Assembly: GCA_016235825.1 (NCBI GenBank)
Contig: JACRIL010000245.1
Location: 1-37,238, forward strand
Direction of reading: 5' to 3'
From: Planctomycetota bacterium
Lineage (GTDB): Bacteria; Planctomycetota; Phycisphaerae; SM23-33
Length of the DNA: 37,238 nt
Below the pieces are notes generated by a model. It did no database searches, was not told where the DNA came from, and worked only from the letters and a program-made list of their open reading frames with translations. The number at the start of each line of letters is the position of its first letter. Positions within the stretch are counted from its first letter, which is position 1. Shown piece after piece: positions 7,290-14,357 of the stretch. A program made the position numbers and the translations under genes.

Positions 7290-7545
7290 TTCAGAAAGAC
7301 AATAGTACCTTGCAAGTTCAGTGCGACCGATTTGCAGGCTCGAAGAGCCGGCAGAAAGTAGCCCCGGCGTGGAGCGAAGTCCGCCGCCAGGCGGACGAAG
7401 CGGAACCCGGGGAAAACCCGTTCGTTCAATGAAGTTTCAAATTTCCGACCCCGCCACCGGCAGAGGGGCCAAAATTTCAGACGACCCCGGCCGATACTTT
7501 GGGACGCGGCATTTATCTGCTGTGGGAAAAAGGCAGCACGCCACG
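7290..7545 (+). repeat. Structured repeat, copy R1
   Basis: Shares long blocks in the same order with 21832-22060: ATA-TACCTTGC, GGCTC-GAA-GAGCC (7337-7349), GAAAGTAGCCC (7354-7364), an outer stem CCCCGG.GT / ACCCGGGG (7362-7370 / 7405-7412) enclosing GTCCGCC-GCCA-GGCGGAC (7379-7396), then AATTTC, CCCGCCAC-GGCAGA and GTGGGAAAAAG. The two hairpins are kept by paired base changes between copies. It may act as RNA or as a mobile REP-like element. Confidence 0.75.
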
Positions 7546-7619
7546 GAATCTCGACAAATCAGGATGAAAATAGTCATGCCGAGGAAAAATATCCGTCATT
7601 CAATCGCCCGCGAGGGGCT

Positions 7620-7740
7620 CGAATTCTGCGACGCCAGATACCCCGCCCTCCGCTTCCGGCTTCGCTTAAGCTTCGCCGGACAAGTCGCTCCGGGACGGGG
7701 CTACTTTCAGTCGCCCTGGCGGGCTGACAAGATGGACTTG
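7620..7740 (-). repeat. Structured repeat, partial inverted copy R4
   Basis: On the minus strand GAAAGTAGCCC (7698-7708) is followed by CGTCC and, further on, GGGCGGGG, again able to close an outer stem. The enclosed part is a different hairpin-rich unit (CCGGC...GCCGG) that resembles the insert in the COG0523 gene. It faces R1, giving a plus/minus pair. Confidence 0.5.
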
Positions 7741-7813
7741 CCCGGCGCAGCATCTTAACAATGCCCAACCAAGTTTTGGGTTTGTTATTCTTGCGTCCTA
7801 TCAAACTTCAGGG

Positions 7814-9106
7814 CTAATCCTCAGTCGGGCAGGAATCGACGACCTGGCTGAATCGGTGGATTGGCTGTGGCCTGCCGGGGCGGAAACTGCTGATCTCGGC
7901 GACGTTGACCGTTATGTCGCCGCCGGCAGCACGATTCAAACAGCCTTTCACGATTTCCTTCAGTTCCTCCGGGCCTGTGCGGACGCGGGCGTTGATGATG
8001 AGCGTCGCGTAATTAGAGGATAATTTCAGGCCACCCTGTGCTGTCTTGGTGGCACCCTCAAGCGCTGCTTGCTTGGGGGTGGGTTGTTCGCTTGGGAGTG
8101 ATTCTGAGTCCACCCCCAAGCTCCGCTTCCGGCTTCGCCCCTTCTTCGCCAAGGCTACGAAGGGCTTCGCCGGACAAGTCGCTGCGCTTGAGGGTGCCAC
8201 CTGATTTTCTTGCACCATGGGCTCAGCGGAATTGCTTGTGAGGTTGGCCTGTAACTTAACGCCCGCGGCGGTCAGCAGTATCTTGAAATGTGCGATCTCG
8301 CCGCCAGTGCGCCTGATCTCGGCCTGCGACTGCGCGAGGAATTCCATCGCGAAGGCCTTCCAGTCGGCTGGCGACTGGGCCGACAACTCCACCGCCGCGT
8401 TGAGCCACCCCAGCGCCGCCTCGCCGTCGGCGTAGATTTCGTAGTCAACCTCGACAATCCGCCCGCCGGCGAACCCGCCCGACATCATGCGATCCAGCCA
8501 TTCATCCACGCCCGTCCCATTCAGCGCGGACATTGCGATAATCGGCGTGCCGGGGAACGCATTTTCAATCGCGGCCTTGATCTCGTCCAGCCGGCCCGCG
8601 GGCAGGGCGTCGATCTTGTTAATCACCACCAGGTCGGCCTCCTGGATCTGTTTGCGATAAATATACCGGACGGCCTGCACGATGTCATGAGTCTGACCGA
8701 CGGCGAGGCTTTCCTGGAGCTTGTCGGGATCGACCAGCACCGAATACGGGGCAAGGTCGAATCGGTCGGAGCAGAATTTCTTGAGCGGCTGAAGCACCGT
8801 GGCCGAAAGGTCCGTGCAACTGCCGACCGGCTCGCCGATGATGACGTCGGGGTGATGGCTGTTGATGAGATTGTCGCAGACGTACAGCAGCTTGTTGAAC
8901 GTGCAGCAGAAGCACGCACCGCTGACTTCCTTGACCTCCCGCCCGGCCTGGCGGAGCAGTTCGGTGTCCACAAGGTTGGCGGCCTGATCGTTGGTTATCA
9001 GGCCGACCCGCAGGCCGCGGGCGCTCAGCCGCTCGGCCGCCCGGGCCAGCAGCGTCGTCTTGCCCGAACCCAGAAATCCGCCGGCCAGTATCAGTTTTGT
9101 TCTCAT
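7814..9106 (-). CDS. COG0523 (CobW/P47K) family GTPase with a repeat-encoded linker
   Basis: 430 residues. G3E-type GTPase: Walker A G-G-F-L-G-S-G-K-T-T (9-18), the metal-binding C-F-C-C (Cys65, Cys67, Cys68), switch region I-I-G-E-P-V-G-S and the guanine motif N-K-I-D (163-166). Family members deliver or insert metals (Zn, Co, Ni) or serve cobalamin-related enzymes. The C-terminal part (about 360-430) is a second conserved region with S-F-R-P-G-R-P-Q-P-I-H-R-F. Residues about 303-353, joining the two, are encoded by a nested palindromic repeat (8048-8201) and are low complexity. It starts 3 bases after the aquaporin stop and is the third gene of a PadR-aquaporin-GTPase operon. The metal cannot be told; corrinoid methyltransferase systems often carry similar GTPases, which is a weak hint only. 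Confidence 0.85.
   Translation of the reverse strand: MRTKLILAGGFLGSGKTTLLARAAERLSARGLRVGLITNDQAANLVDTELLRQAGREVKEVSGACFCCTFNKLLYVCDNLINSHHPDVIIGEPVGSCTDLSATVLQPLKKFCSDRFDLAPYSVLVDPDKLQESLAVGQTHDIVQAVRYIYRKQIQEADLVVINKIDALPAGRLDEIKAAIENAFPGTPIIAMSALNGTGVDEWLDRMMSGGFAGGRIVEVDYEIYADGEAALGWLNAAVELSAQSPADWKAFAMEFLAQSQAEIRRTGGEIAHFKILLTAAGVKLQANLTSNSAEPMVQENQVAPSSAATCPAKPFVALAKKGRSRKRSLGVDSESLPSEQPTPKQAALEGATKTAQGGLKLSSNYATLIINARVRTGPEELKEIVKGCLNRAAGGDITVNVAEISSFRPGRPQPIHRFSQVVDSCPTED
8048..8201. repeat. Nested palindromic repeat inserted in frame in the COG0523 gene
   Basis: Terminal 18-bp perfect inverted repeats lie at 8048-8065 (GGTGGCACCCTCAAGCGC) and 8184-8201. Inside is a second perfect inverted repeat, GCTTGGGGGTGG (8071-8082) / CCACCCCCAAGC (8110-8121), then a CTTCGCC-rich unit ending GCCGGACAAGTC that recurs at about 7240-7260 and 7670-7690. 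The reading frame of the host gene stays open through it. Confidence 0.85.
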
Positions 9107-9109
9107 GGG

Positions 9110-9961
9110 TTATTTCTCTTCCTTTGAGTTCGATAGCGTTGTTTCGCAGTCGCACGGCTCGCCCGGCCTCGTCATGGCGGGCTCCAGTATTCGAACAAAG
9201 AACTGCGAGGCCAAAGCGCCGCCAATCAGGGGCGCCAGCACGTATACGTGGAAAAAGCCGCCGACGCGATCAGGGAACGCCGCGTCGCCCCAACCCATGA
9301 GCCAGGCGACCAGCCGGGGGCCGAAATCGCGGGCGGGGTTCAGTCCCGCCTGCGTAAGCGGCGCGACGAGGCAGATGATCGAAGTTACCGCTAGTCCGAT
9401 GAAGACGGGGGCCAGTGCGTCATCCGGGCGTCCGACATTGCACCCTTCGGTCAGAGCAAAGATCATCAGCACCAGCAGGAACGTGCCCAATGCCTCCGCC
9501 CCCATGGCCAGGGGAAGACAGACTACCGCCGTGCCGCCCGGATTGGGGTAATATTCTCCGAACATCATGGCCGTTCGCACCGATTCAGACGTTCCCCGCA
9601 CGATCTGGTGGGTATTTTCGTATGCCGCGATGGAGGGGGCAAACAGCAGGTATAGCGTCAGGCCCGCCAGCAGAGCCCCGGCAAGTTGTGCGCCGACATA
9701 AGCAGGCAGCTTGCGGAAGGGCATCCGCCCGCTCAACGCCATTGCCAGACTGACCGCCGGATTGAGATGCGAGCAGGAGAGATGCCGCGTGAGGTAGATG
9801 GCAAGCATAACGCCGATGCCCCAGGCCAGCGCCACTTGCATCAGCCCCTGATGCGAACCGAAAAGCACGGAGACCGCGACCGATCCGCAGCCGAATAACA
9901 CCAGGATAAACGTCCCGATGATCTCGCCGATGCATCCATGCCAGAACGACGTGGTTCGCAT
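9110..9961 (-). CDS. MIP-family channel, aquaglyceroporin type
   Basis: 283-residue inner-membrane channel of the aquaporin/GlpF family with about six hydrophobic segments. Both NPA boxes are intact: S-H-L-N-P-A-V-S in the first half and G-L-N-P-A-R-D-F-G-P-R in the second. The Asp after NPAR is the mark of glycerol-conducting members, so small neutral solutes such as glycerol or undissociated metalloid acids are plausible cargo; which one is inference. The C-terminal tail is short and acidic/Lys-rich. The ATG at 9961 was chosen because M-R-T-T-S-F-W-H-G-C-I-G-E begins the first helix and it starts 11 bases after the padR stop; upstream sequence in this frame overlaps padR. No clear ribosome site. 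Confidence 0.88.
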   Translation of the reverse strand: MRTTSFWHGCIGEIIGTFILVLFGCGSVAVSVLFGSHQGLMQVALAWGIGVMLAIYLTRHLSCSHLNPAVSLAMALSGRMPFRKLPAYVGAQLAGALLAGLTLYLLFAPSIAAYENTHQIVRGTSESVRTAMMFGEYYPNPGGTAVVCLPLAMGAEALGTFLLVLMIFALTEGCNVGRPDDALAPVFIGLAVTSIICLVAPLTQAGLNPARDFGPRLVAWLMGWGDAAFPDRVGGFFHVYVLAPLIGGALASQFFVRILEPAMTRPGEPCDCETTLSNSKEEK

Positions 9962-9972
9962 AGTTTTTCTGA

Positions 9973-10449
9973 TCAATCCTTTTTCCCGCGGTTTGCCGGC
10001 GCGGCGGATGCCGGTTTGCGCCTTTTGGAATTCCGGCAGCCGCAGGGGCGGCGGGAAAATCCGCCGAGAGTCTTTTTCAGCAATTTGACCATCAGGCCGA
10101 TCTGCTTTTGGTATTCCGCCAGGACGTCGGCCCAGCGGACAAGGCAGGCCCTGCCCTTGGGCGACAGGTCGAAGAGTCTCCTGGCCGGGCCGCCTTCTGA
10201 CAGGTCCCATGCCGACGTTACCAGCCCGCGATCCTTCATCGCCTTGAGGAAGCGATAGACGCCGGCGGCGTCGGGCCTGCGCCCCTTGAACGCCGGCAAG
10301 CGGGCCAGACTCTGCACAATGCGATAGCCGTGGATCGGCCCATCGGCCAGAATCGCCAGCACCGCCGGCTGGATGAAACGATCCAGGTTTTTCCCCGCGC
10401 ACGGACAGGCGTCCAGTTCGTCCAGTTGCGTTCGTCTGGTAGTGGACAT
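9973..10449 (-). CDS. PadR-family transcriptional regulator with Cys pairs
   Basis: 158 residues. The winged helix-turn-helix spans about 22-105: F-I-Q-P-A-V-L-A-I-L-A-D-G-P-I-H-G-Y-R-I, a recognition region G-V-Y-R-F-L-K-A-M-K-D-R-G-L-V and the wing W-D-L-S-E-G-G-P-A-R-R-L-F-D-L. A helical dimerisation tail follows. Unusual are Cys15/Cys17 before the DNA-binding domain (C-P-C-A-G-K-N-L-D-R-F) and Cys136/Cys138 (C-G-C) in the tail, which could bind a metal, cofactor or thiol signal. First gene of the aquaporin/GTPase operon, so probably its regulator and autoregulated. A strong promoter just before the ATG leaves almost no leader. Confidence 0.87.
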   Translation of the reverse strand: MSTTRRTQLDELDACPCAGKNLDRFIQPAVLAILADGPIHGYRIVQSLARLPAFKGRRPDAAGVYRFLKAMKDRGLVTSAWDLSEGGPARRLFDLSPKGRACLVRWADVLAEYQKQIGLMVKLLKKTLGGFSRRPCGCRNSKRRKPASAAPANRGKKD

Positions 10450-10457
10450 AGTCTAAT

Positions 10458-10485
10458 AGTATAGCTTTCCACGAAATTCGGTCAA
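10458..10485 (-). promoter_or_regulatory. Promoter of the padR-aquaporin-GTPase operon
   Basis: On the minus strand TTGACC (10480-10485) and TATACT (10458-10463) are 16 bases apart. Only 8 bases separate the -10 box from the ATG, predicting a leaderless transcript. ATAGT occurs twice, 8 bases apart, across the -10/start region and may be part of an autoregulatory operator. Confidence 0.6.
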
Positions 10486-10530
10486 TGAAAATGTTAGATT
10501 TATTCTGCCAAGACATGGAGGCGTATTTTG

Positions 10531-10685
10531 AGCCCGTTTTAACGGGCTTGGAGTTGTTTGACAGGCCCCCGCCTTGGCGGGGGTTTGAGCGACGGATCCA
10601 CCTTGTTGTTGTTTTACTTTGTGATGTGTTATTCTGTCTGGCCGACCAGACAGACCAAGCCCGATGAATCGGGCTTAAACAACTC
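10531..10685. repeat. Cloverleaf-like structured repeat
   Basis: A leading hairpin AGCCCGTT-TT-AACGGGCT (10531-10548) is followed by an outer 9-bp stem GAGTTGTTT / AAACAACTC (10551-10559 / 10677-10685). Inside the outer stem are three perfect hairpins: CCCCCGCC-TT-GGCGGGGG (10566-10583), TCTGTCTGG-CCGA-CCAGACAGA (10633-10654) and AAGCCCGAT-GA-ATCGGGCTT (10657-10676). The middle is shared with 2521-2603. The first and last hairpins share CCCG/CGGG stems and could also pair with each other. No coding content. Confidence 0.75.
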
Positions 10686-10726
10686 AGTTGCCTGTTTTCC
10701 ACGGATTTTTAGTGTAAAATAAAGGC

Positions 10727-11050
10727 ATGACCGTGATAAAGAACATGGGCATCAAGGGCCTGGTGGCGATATGCAACATGGGCCTGATCTGCCTGGCGAT
10801 CATCGCCTACATGATCTTTGTGCCGGAGGACAAATATCTGGAAAAGGCTTTTGAAAGCGGATTTTATGTCGCCACTACAATAATGACGGTAGTCGTTGTT
10901 TTCAGTTTTCCTATCGGCTGGCTCTGTATGGCGCCCCCATTTAATGCGGAGCCTCATTTCATCCTAGATGGGGCATGTATCTTTATTCCCTTAAACGCAT
11001 ATTTTTGGGGCTGGATCGCGAAGAAGTGCTCTGGGGCGACCCGAAAATAG
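10727..11050 (+). CDS. Small membrane protein of unknown function
   Basis: 107 residues, not recognised. Three hydrophobic segments are visible: about 9-29 (IKGLVAICNMGLICLAIIAY), 47-68 (YVATTIMTVVVVFSFPIGWLC) and 80-98 (LDGACIFIPLNAYFWGWIA), with a basic C-terminus (KKCSGATRK) probably cytoplasmic. Codons are more AT-rich than its neighbours', so it may have arrived recently. AAAGG lies close to the ATG, and a TAAAAT only 6 bases upstream could be a -10 box, so the leader is either minimal or absent. The gene sits alone between the cloverleaf repeat and about 200 bp of repeat debris after it (11051-11259). Confidence 0.6.
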   Translation: MTVIKNMGIKGLVAICNMGLICLAIIAYMIFVPEDKYLEKAFESGFYVATTIMTVVVVFSFPIGWLCMAPPFNAEPHFILDGACIFIPLNAYFWGWIAKKCSGATRK

Positions 11051-11259
11051 CAGCCATCTGGGGAGCCGCTCAGGAGCGGAAGGTTTGAATTTTTCCGGCA
11101 GTGGTTCCGAATCCGGCAACCTGCCCCCAAATTCTTGCAGATTTACCTGCGCGGCGCGAGCGGCGATTTTGTGGTGCAGGCGTCCCGGCTTCGCTGGACA
11201 ACAAAACACTTCGCCGCGCCAAGGTTGCGCGCCCTGCAAATTTTCAAGCTATGCGGGAA

Positions 11260-14037
11260 TTACTTTTTGCCCTTTTTGGCTTTCCTGGCGGGCTTTTTGG
11301 GCTTGGCCTTTGCCTTGGCTTTTACCTTGGGCTTGGCAGCCTTTTTGGCTGACTTCGCCTTTGATGCCTTGCCGGCGGTTTTATCTTCGATAACGGCCTG
11401 CGCGGCCGCCAGGCGGGCGATCGGCACGCGGTACGGCGAGCATGAGACGTAGTTCATGCCGACGCGGTGGCAGAACTTGACGCTCTTCGCCTCGCCGCCG
11501 TGCTCGCCGCAGATGCCGACCTTCAGGTCTTTGCGGGTGCTGCGGCCTTTCTCTATGCCCATCTTCACGAGCATCCCCACGCCGCTCTGGTCGAGCGACT
11601 GGAACGGGTCGTCCCTGAATATGCCGGCCTTTTTCTCATCGACGTAGAACGGCAGGAACCGCCCCGCGTCGTCGCGGGAAAGGCCCAGAGTCATCTGCGT
11701 CAGGTCGTTGGTGCCGAAGCTGAAGAACTCGGCGACTTCGGCGATCTGGTCGGCCAGCAGCGCCGCTCGCGGAATCTCGATCATCGTGCCGACCATGTAG
11801 CTGAGCTTCACGCCGGCCCTGGCGATCAGAACGTCGGCGACCTTGCGGGTGGCCAGCTCGAGGATGGCAAGTTCCTTGCGGTCGATCGTCAGCGGGATCA
11901 TGATCTCCGGCAGAACCTTGACGCCTTCCTTGACGCACTGGATGGCCGCCTCGATGATCGCGGTTACCTGCATCTCGAGGATTTCCGGGTAGGTGATGCA
12001 CAGGCGGCAGCCGCGATGGCCGAGCATCGGGTTGGCCTCGTGGAGCTGCTCGCAGCGGTGGCGGATGTGCTCGGCCGACAGGCCCGTGATCTGGGCGAGC
12101 TTGGCCACGCCCGCGTCGTCCTTGGGCGTGAACTCGTGCAGAGGCGGGTCGATCAGCCGGATAGTTACCGGCTTGCCGTTCATCGCCCTGAAGATGCCGG
12201 CAAAGTCGTCCCGCTGGAACGGCAGCAGCTTGGCCAGGGCCTTTTTGCGGTTGGCGGCGTCGTCGGCGACGATCATCTCCTGGATGGCCAGGCGGCGGGC
12301 CTCGGTGTCGAAGAACATGTGCTCGGTGCGGCAAAGGCCTATGCCCTCGGCGCCCATCCTGACGGCGTTTTCGGAGTCGTAGGGCGTGTCGGCGTTGGTG
12401 CGGACCCTGAGACGGCGGATCTGGTCGCACCAGCCCATCAGCACGTTGTATGATTCGGGCAGTTCGGGCTTTTTGAGCGGCAGTTCGCCGATAAACACGT
12501 CGCCGGCAGAGCCGTCCAGCGTGATGAAGTCGCCCTGCTTGATCGTCTTTGAGCCGATAACCATCAGCTTTGTGCCGTAATTAATGTCCAGGGCCTCGCA
12601 TCCGACGACGCAGCACTTGCCCCAGCCGCGGGCCACGACTGCGGCGTGGCTGGTCTTTCCGCCGGTGGCGGTCAGAATGCCCTGTGCGGCGTGCATCCCG
12701 CCGACGTCTTCGGGGCTGGTCTCTTTGCGGACCAGGATGACCTTCTTGCCCTTGGCGGCCAGGGCCTCCGCCTCGGCGGCGGTGAAGACCACCTCGCCTG
12801 CGGCCGCGCCCGGAACGGCGTTGATACCCGATGCGATCTTTTTGTCCGACAGCGTCTTTCTGTCCAGCTTGGGGTCGATGACCGGATAGAACAGCCGCTC
12901 GATGTCTTCCGGTGCGATGCGGCTGATGGCCTGCTCTTTGGTGATGAGGCCTTCCTTGACCATGTCGACGGCGATGCGGAACGTGGCGGCCGGGCTGCGC
13001 TTGCCCGTGCGGCACTGGAGCATGTACAGCTTCTGTTCCTGGACGGTGAACTCCAGGTCCTGCATCTCCTGGTAATGCTTTTCGAGCGTCTTGCGGACCT
13101 CGCAGAGCTGCCTGTAGGCCGCCGGCATCTGCCTTTCCATCTCGGAGAGCTTCAGCGGCGTGCGAATGCCGGCCACCACGTCCTCGCCCTGGGCGTTGAT
13201 GAGATAATCGCCGTAGAAGACATTCTGGCCGCTGTTGGGGTCGCGGGTGAAACAGACGCCGGTGCCTGAACTGTCGCCCAGGTTTCCGAAGACCATCTGC
13301 ACGATGTTGACCGCGGTGCCCTTGAGGTCGGAAATCTTCTCGACGCGGCGGTATGTAACGGCCTTGTCGGCCATCCACGAGCCGAAAACCGCCTTGATGG
13401 AGCCCCAGAGCTGTTCCATCGGATCCTGCGGGAACGCCTGGCCGTTTTTGTTCTTGCTGTAGAACGCCTTGAATTCGCGGCAGAGTTCCTTGAGCCCCTC
13501 GGCCGGAATTTCCGGATCGGTCTTGACGCCGAGCTTTTTCTTCATTTCAGCGAGCATATGCTCCATCGGCTCTTTGGAAAGGCCCATGGCCGTGGTGGAG
13601 TACATCTGGATGAACCGGCGGTATGCGTCGTAGGCGAAGCGGGGGTTGCCGGTCTTGGCGGCCAGGCCCTCGACGGTCGCGTCGTTGAGGCCCAGGTTGA
13701 GGATGGTTTCCATCATGCCGGGCATCGAGCGGGCCGCGCCGCTGCGGACGGAGACCAGCAGCGGGTCTTTCGCGTCGCCGAGCTTTTTGCCGGCGGCTTT
13801 TTCCAGCCTGGCCAGGTGCTGTTTGACCTCGGCCTCCATCCCCGCGGGAAATTTCTTGCCGAACCTGTAATAGTCCTCGCAGGCGTCGACTGTTATGGTG
13901 AACCCGGCTGGCACGGGCAGGCCGATCTTCACCATCTCGGCAAGTCCGGCGCCTTTGCCGCCCAGGATGGTCTTCATTGAACCGCTGCCTTCGGCTGTGT
14001 TGCCGCCGAAGAAATACACGAGCTTCTTCTTGGCCAT
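11260..14037 (-). CDS. ppdK: Pyruvate, phosphate dikinase with a Lys/Ala-rich C-terminal tail
   Basis: Interconverts pyruvate + ATP + Pi and PEP + AMP + PPi in the cytoplasm, linking glycolysis and gluconeogenesis and often favouring PPi-based energy saving in anaerobes. 925 residues: the ATP-grasp domain begins V-Y-F-F-G-G and contains G-G-K-G-A-G-L-A-E-M (26-35) and S-V-R-S-G-A-A-R-S-M-P-G-M-M. The phosphohistidine domain has T-A-T-G-G-K-T-S-H-A-A-V-V-A with His464. The PEP barrel has G-I-G-L-C-R-T-E-H-M-F, S-F-G-T-N-D-L-T-Q-M-T and the catalytic G-I-C-G-E-H-G-G with Cys843. The normal domain ends near 885; the last 40 residues are almost only Lys, Ala and Pro, giving a length about 45 above the family norm. 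GGAG precedes the ATG by 7 bases. Confidence 0.96.
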   Translation of the reverse strand: MAKKKLVYFFGGNTAEGSGSMKTILGGKGAGLAEMVKIGLPVPAGFTITVDACEDYYRFGKKFPAGMEAEVKQHLARLEKAAGKKLGDAKDPLLVSVRSGAARSMPGMMETILNLGLNDATVEGLAAKTGNPRFAYDAYRRFIQMYSTTAMGLSKEPMEHMLAEMKKKLGVKTDPEIPAEGLKELCREFKAFYSKNKNGQAFPQDPMEQLWGSIKAVFGSWMADKAVTYRRVEKISDLKGTAVNIVQMVFGNLGDSSGTGVCFTRDPNSGQNVFYGDYLINAQGEDVVAGIRTPLKLSEMERQMPAAYRQLCEVRKTLEKHYQEMQDLEFTVQEQKLYMLQCRTGKRSPAATFRIAVDMVKEGLITKEQAISRIAPEDIERLFYPVIDPKLDRKTLSDKKIASGINAVPGAAAGEVVFTAAEAEALAAKGKKVILVRKETSPEDVGGMHAAQGILTATGGKTSHAAVVARGWGKCCVVGCEALDINYGTKLMVIGSKTIKQGDFITLDGSAGDVFIGELPLKKPELPESYNVLMGWCDQIRRLRVRTNADTPYDSENAVRMGAEGIGLCRTEHMFFDTEARRLAIQEMIVADDAANRKKALAKLLPFQRDDFAGIFRAMNGKPVTIRLIDPPLHEFTPKDDAGVAKLAQITGLSAEHIRHRCEQLHEANPMLGHRGCRLCITYPEILEMQVTAIIEAAIQCVKEGVKVLPEIMIPLTIDRKELAILELATRKVADVLIARAGVKLSYMVGTMIEIPRAALLADQIAEVAEFFSFGTNDLTQMTLGLSRDDAGRFLPFYVDEKKAGIFRDDPFQSLDQSGVGMLVKMGIEKGRSTRKDLKVGICGEHGGEAKSVKFCHRVGMNYVSCSPYRVPIARLAAAQAVIEDKTAGKASKAKSAKKAAKPKVKAKAKAKPKKPARKAKKGKK

Positions 14038-14357
14038 TGCAGATCTCCGTAAGAGGTTAAGATCGTGCCACTCGCCGGCTGGCGTATTCCGCCGGACGGA
14101 TCGAAAACGGATTGGAGAGTCTATGCGCCGGCCGGGGCGGTGTCAATTCCAATCAGGCCTGACTCGTAACGAGTCAGCTACGAGGGGAGAATCAAACAAT
14201 GTTTTGCCCTTTTGTGGTGCGGGCGTCTGTATGTGGTCCAGCCGCCGTGAGACCGGGATCTGAAGTTTGAGATTTGAAATTTGAGATTTCAAATCTCAGA
14301 TTTCAAAAGGCGGGCGTGCCGCATGAAGCCAAGGCGCCTGCACCACAAAATTTGAAA
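14038..14357. other. Gene-free stretch between ppdK and an 8-TM protein, with two palindromes
   Basis: No gene is visible in these 320 bases. Two palindromes stand out: TGACTCGT-A-ACGAGTCA (14160-14176) and a 12-bp perfect stem GAGATTTGAAAT / ATTTCAAATCTC with a 5-base loop (14269-14297). Text similar to TTTTGTGGTGCGGGCGTC also occurs near 11150-11175, so part of this is dispersed-repeat debris. Neither hairpin has a T-run, so terminator function is doubtful. Confidence 0.6.

Larger units (their letters stand above)
7181..7813. other. Gene-free, repeat-filled stretch between the lipoprotein operon and the COG0523 gene
   Basis: I find no credible gene here. About 7195-7262 carries fragments of the same unit found inside the COG0523 gene (CTTCGCC..., GCCGGACAAGTC). 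About 7290-7545 is repeat copy R1 and 7620-7740 an inverted copy R4. An open frame over 7321-7758 exists only because the repeats are GC-rich; its residues are low-complexity and it has no ribosome site. Confidence 0.7.

Noticed and set aside
7321..7758. 145-codon open frame in the repeat region
   Set aside because: Made of repeat copies R1/R4 plus debris; the homologous repeat at 21.9 kb does not keep the frame.
11467..12453. 328-codon plus-strand open frame opposite ppdK
   Set aside because: Antisense to conserved PEP-barrel coding sequence, no family features.
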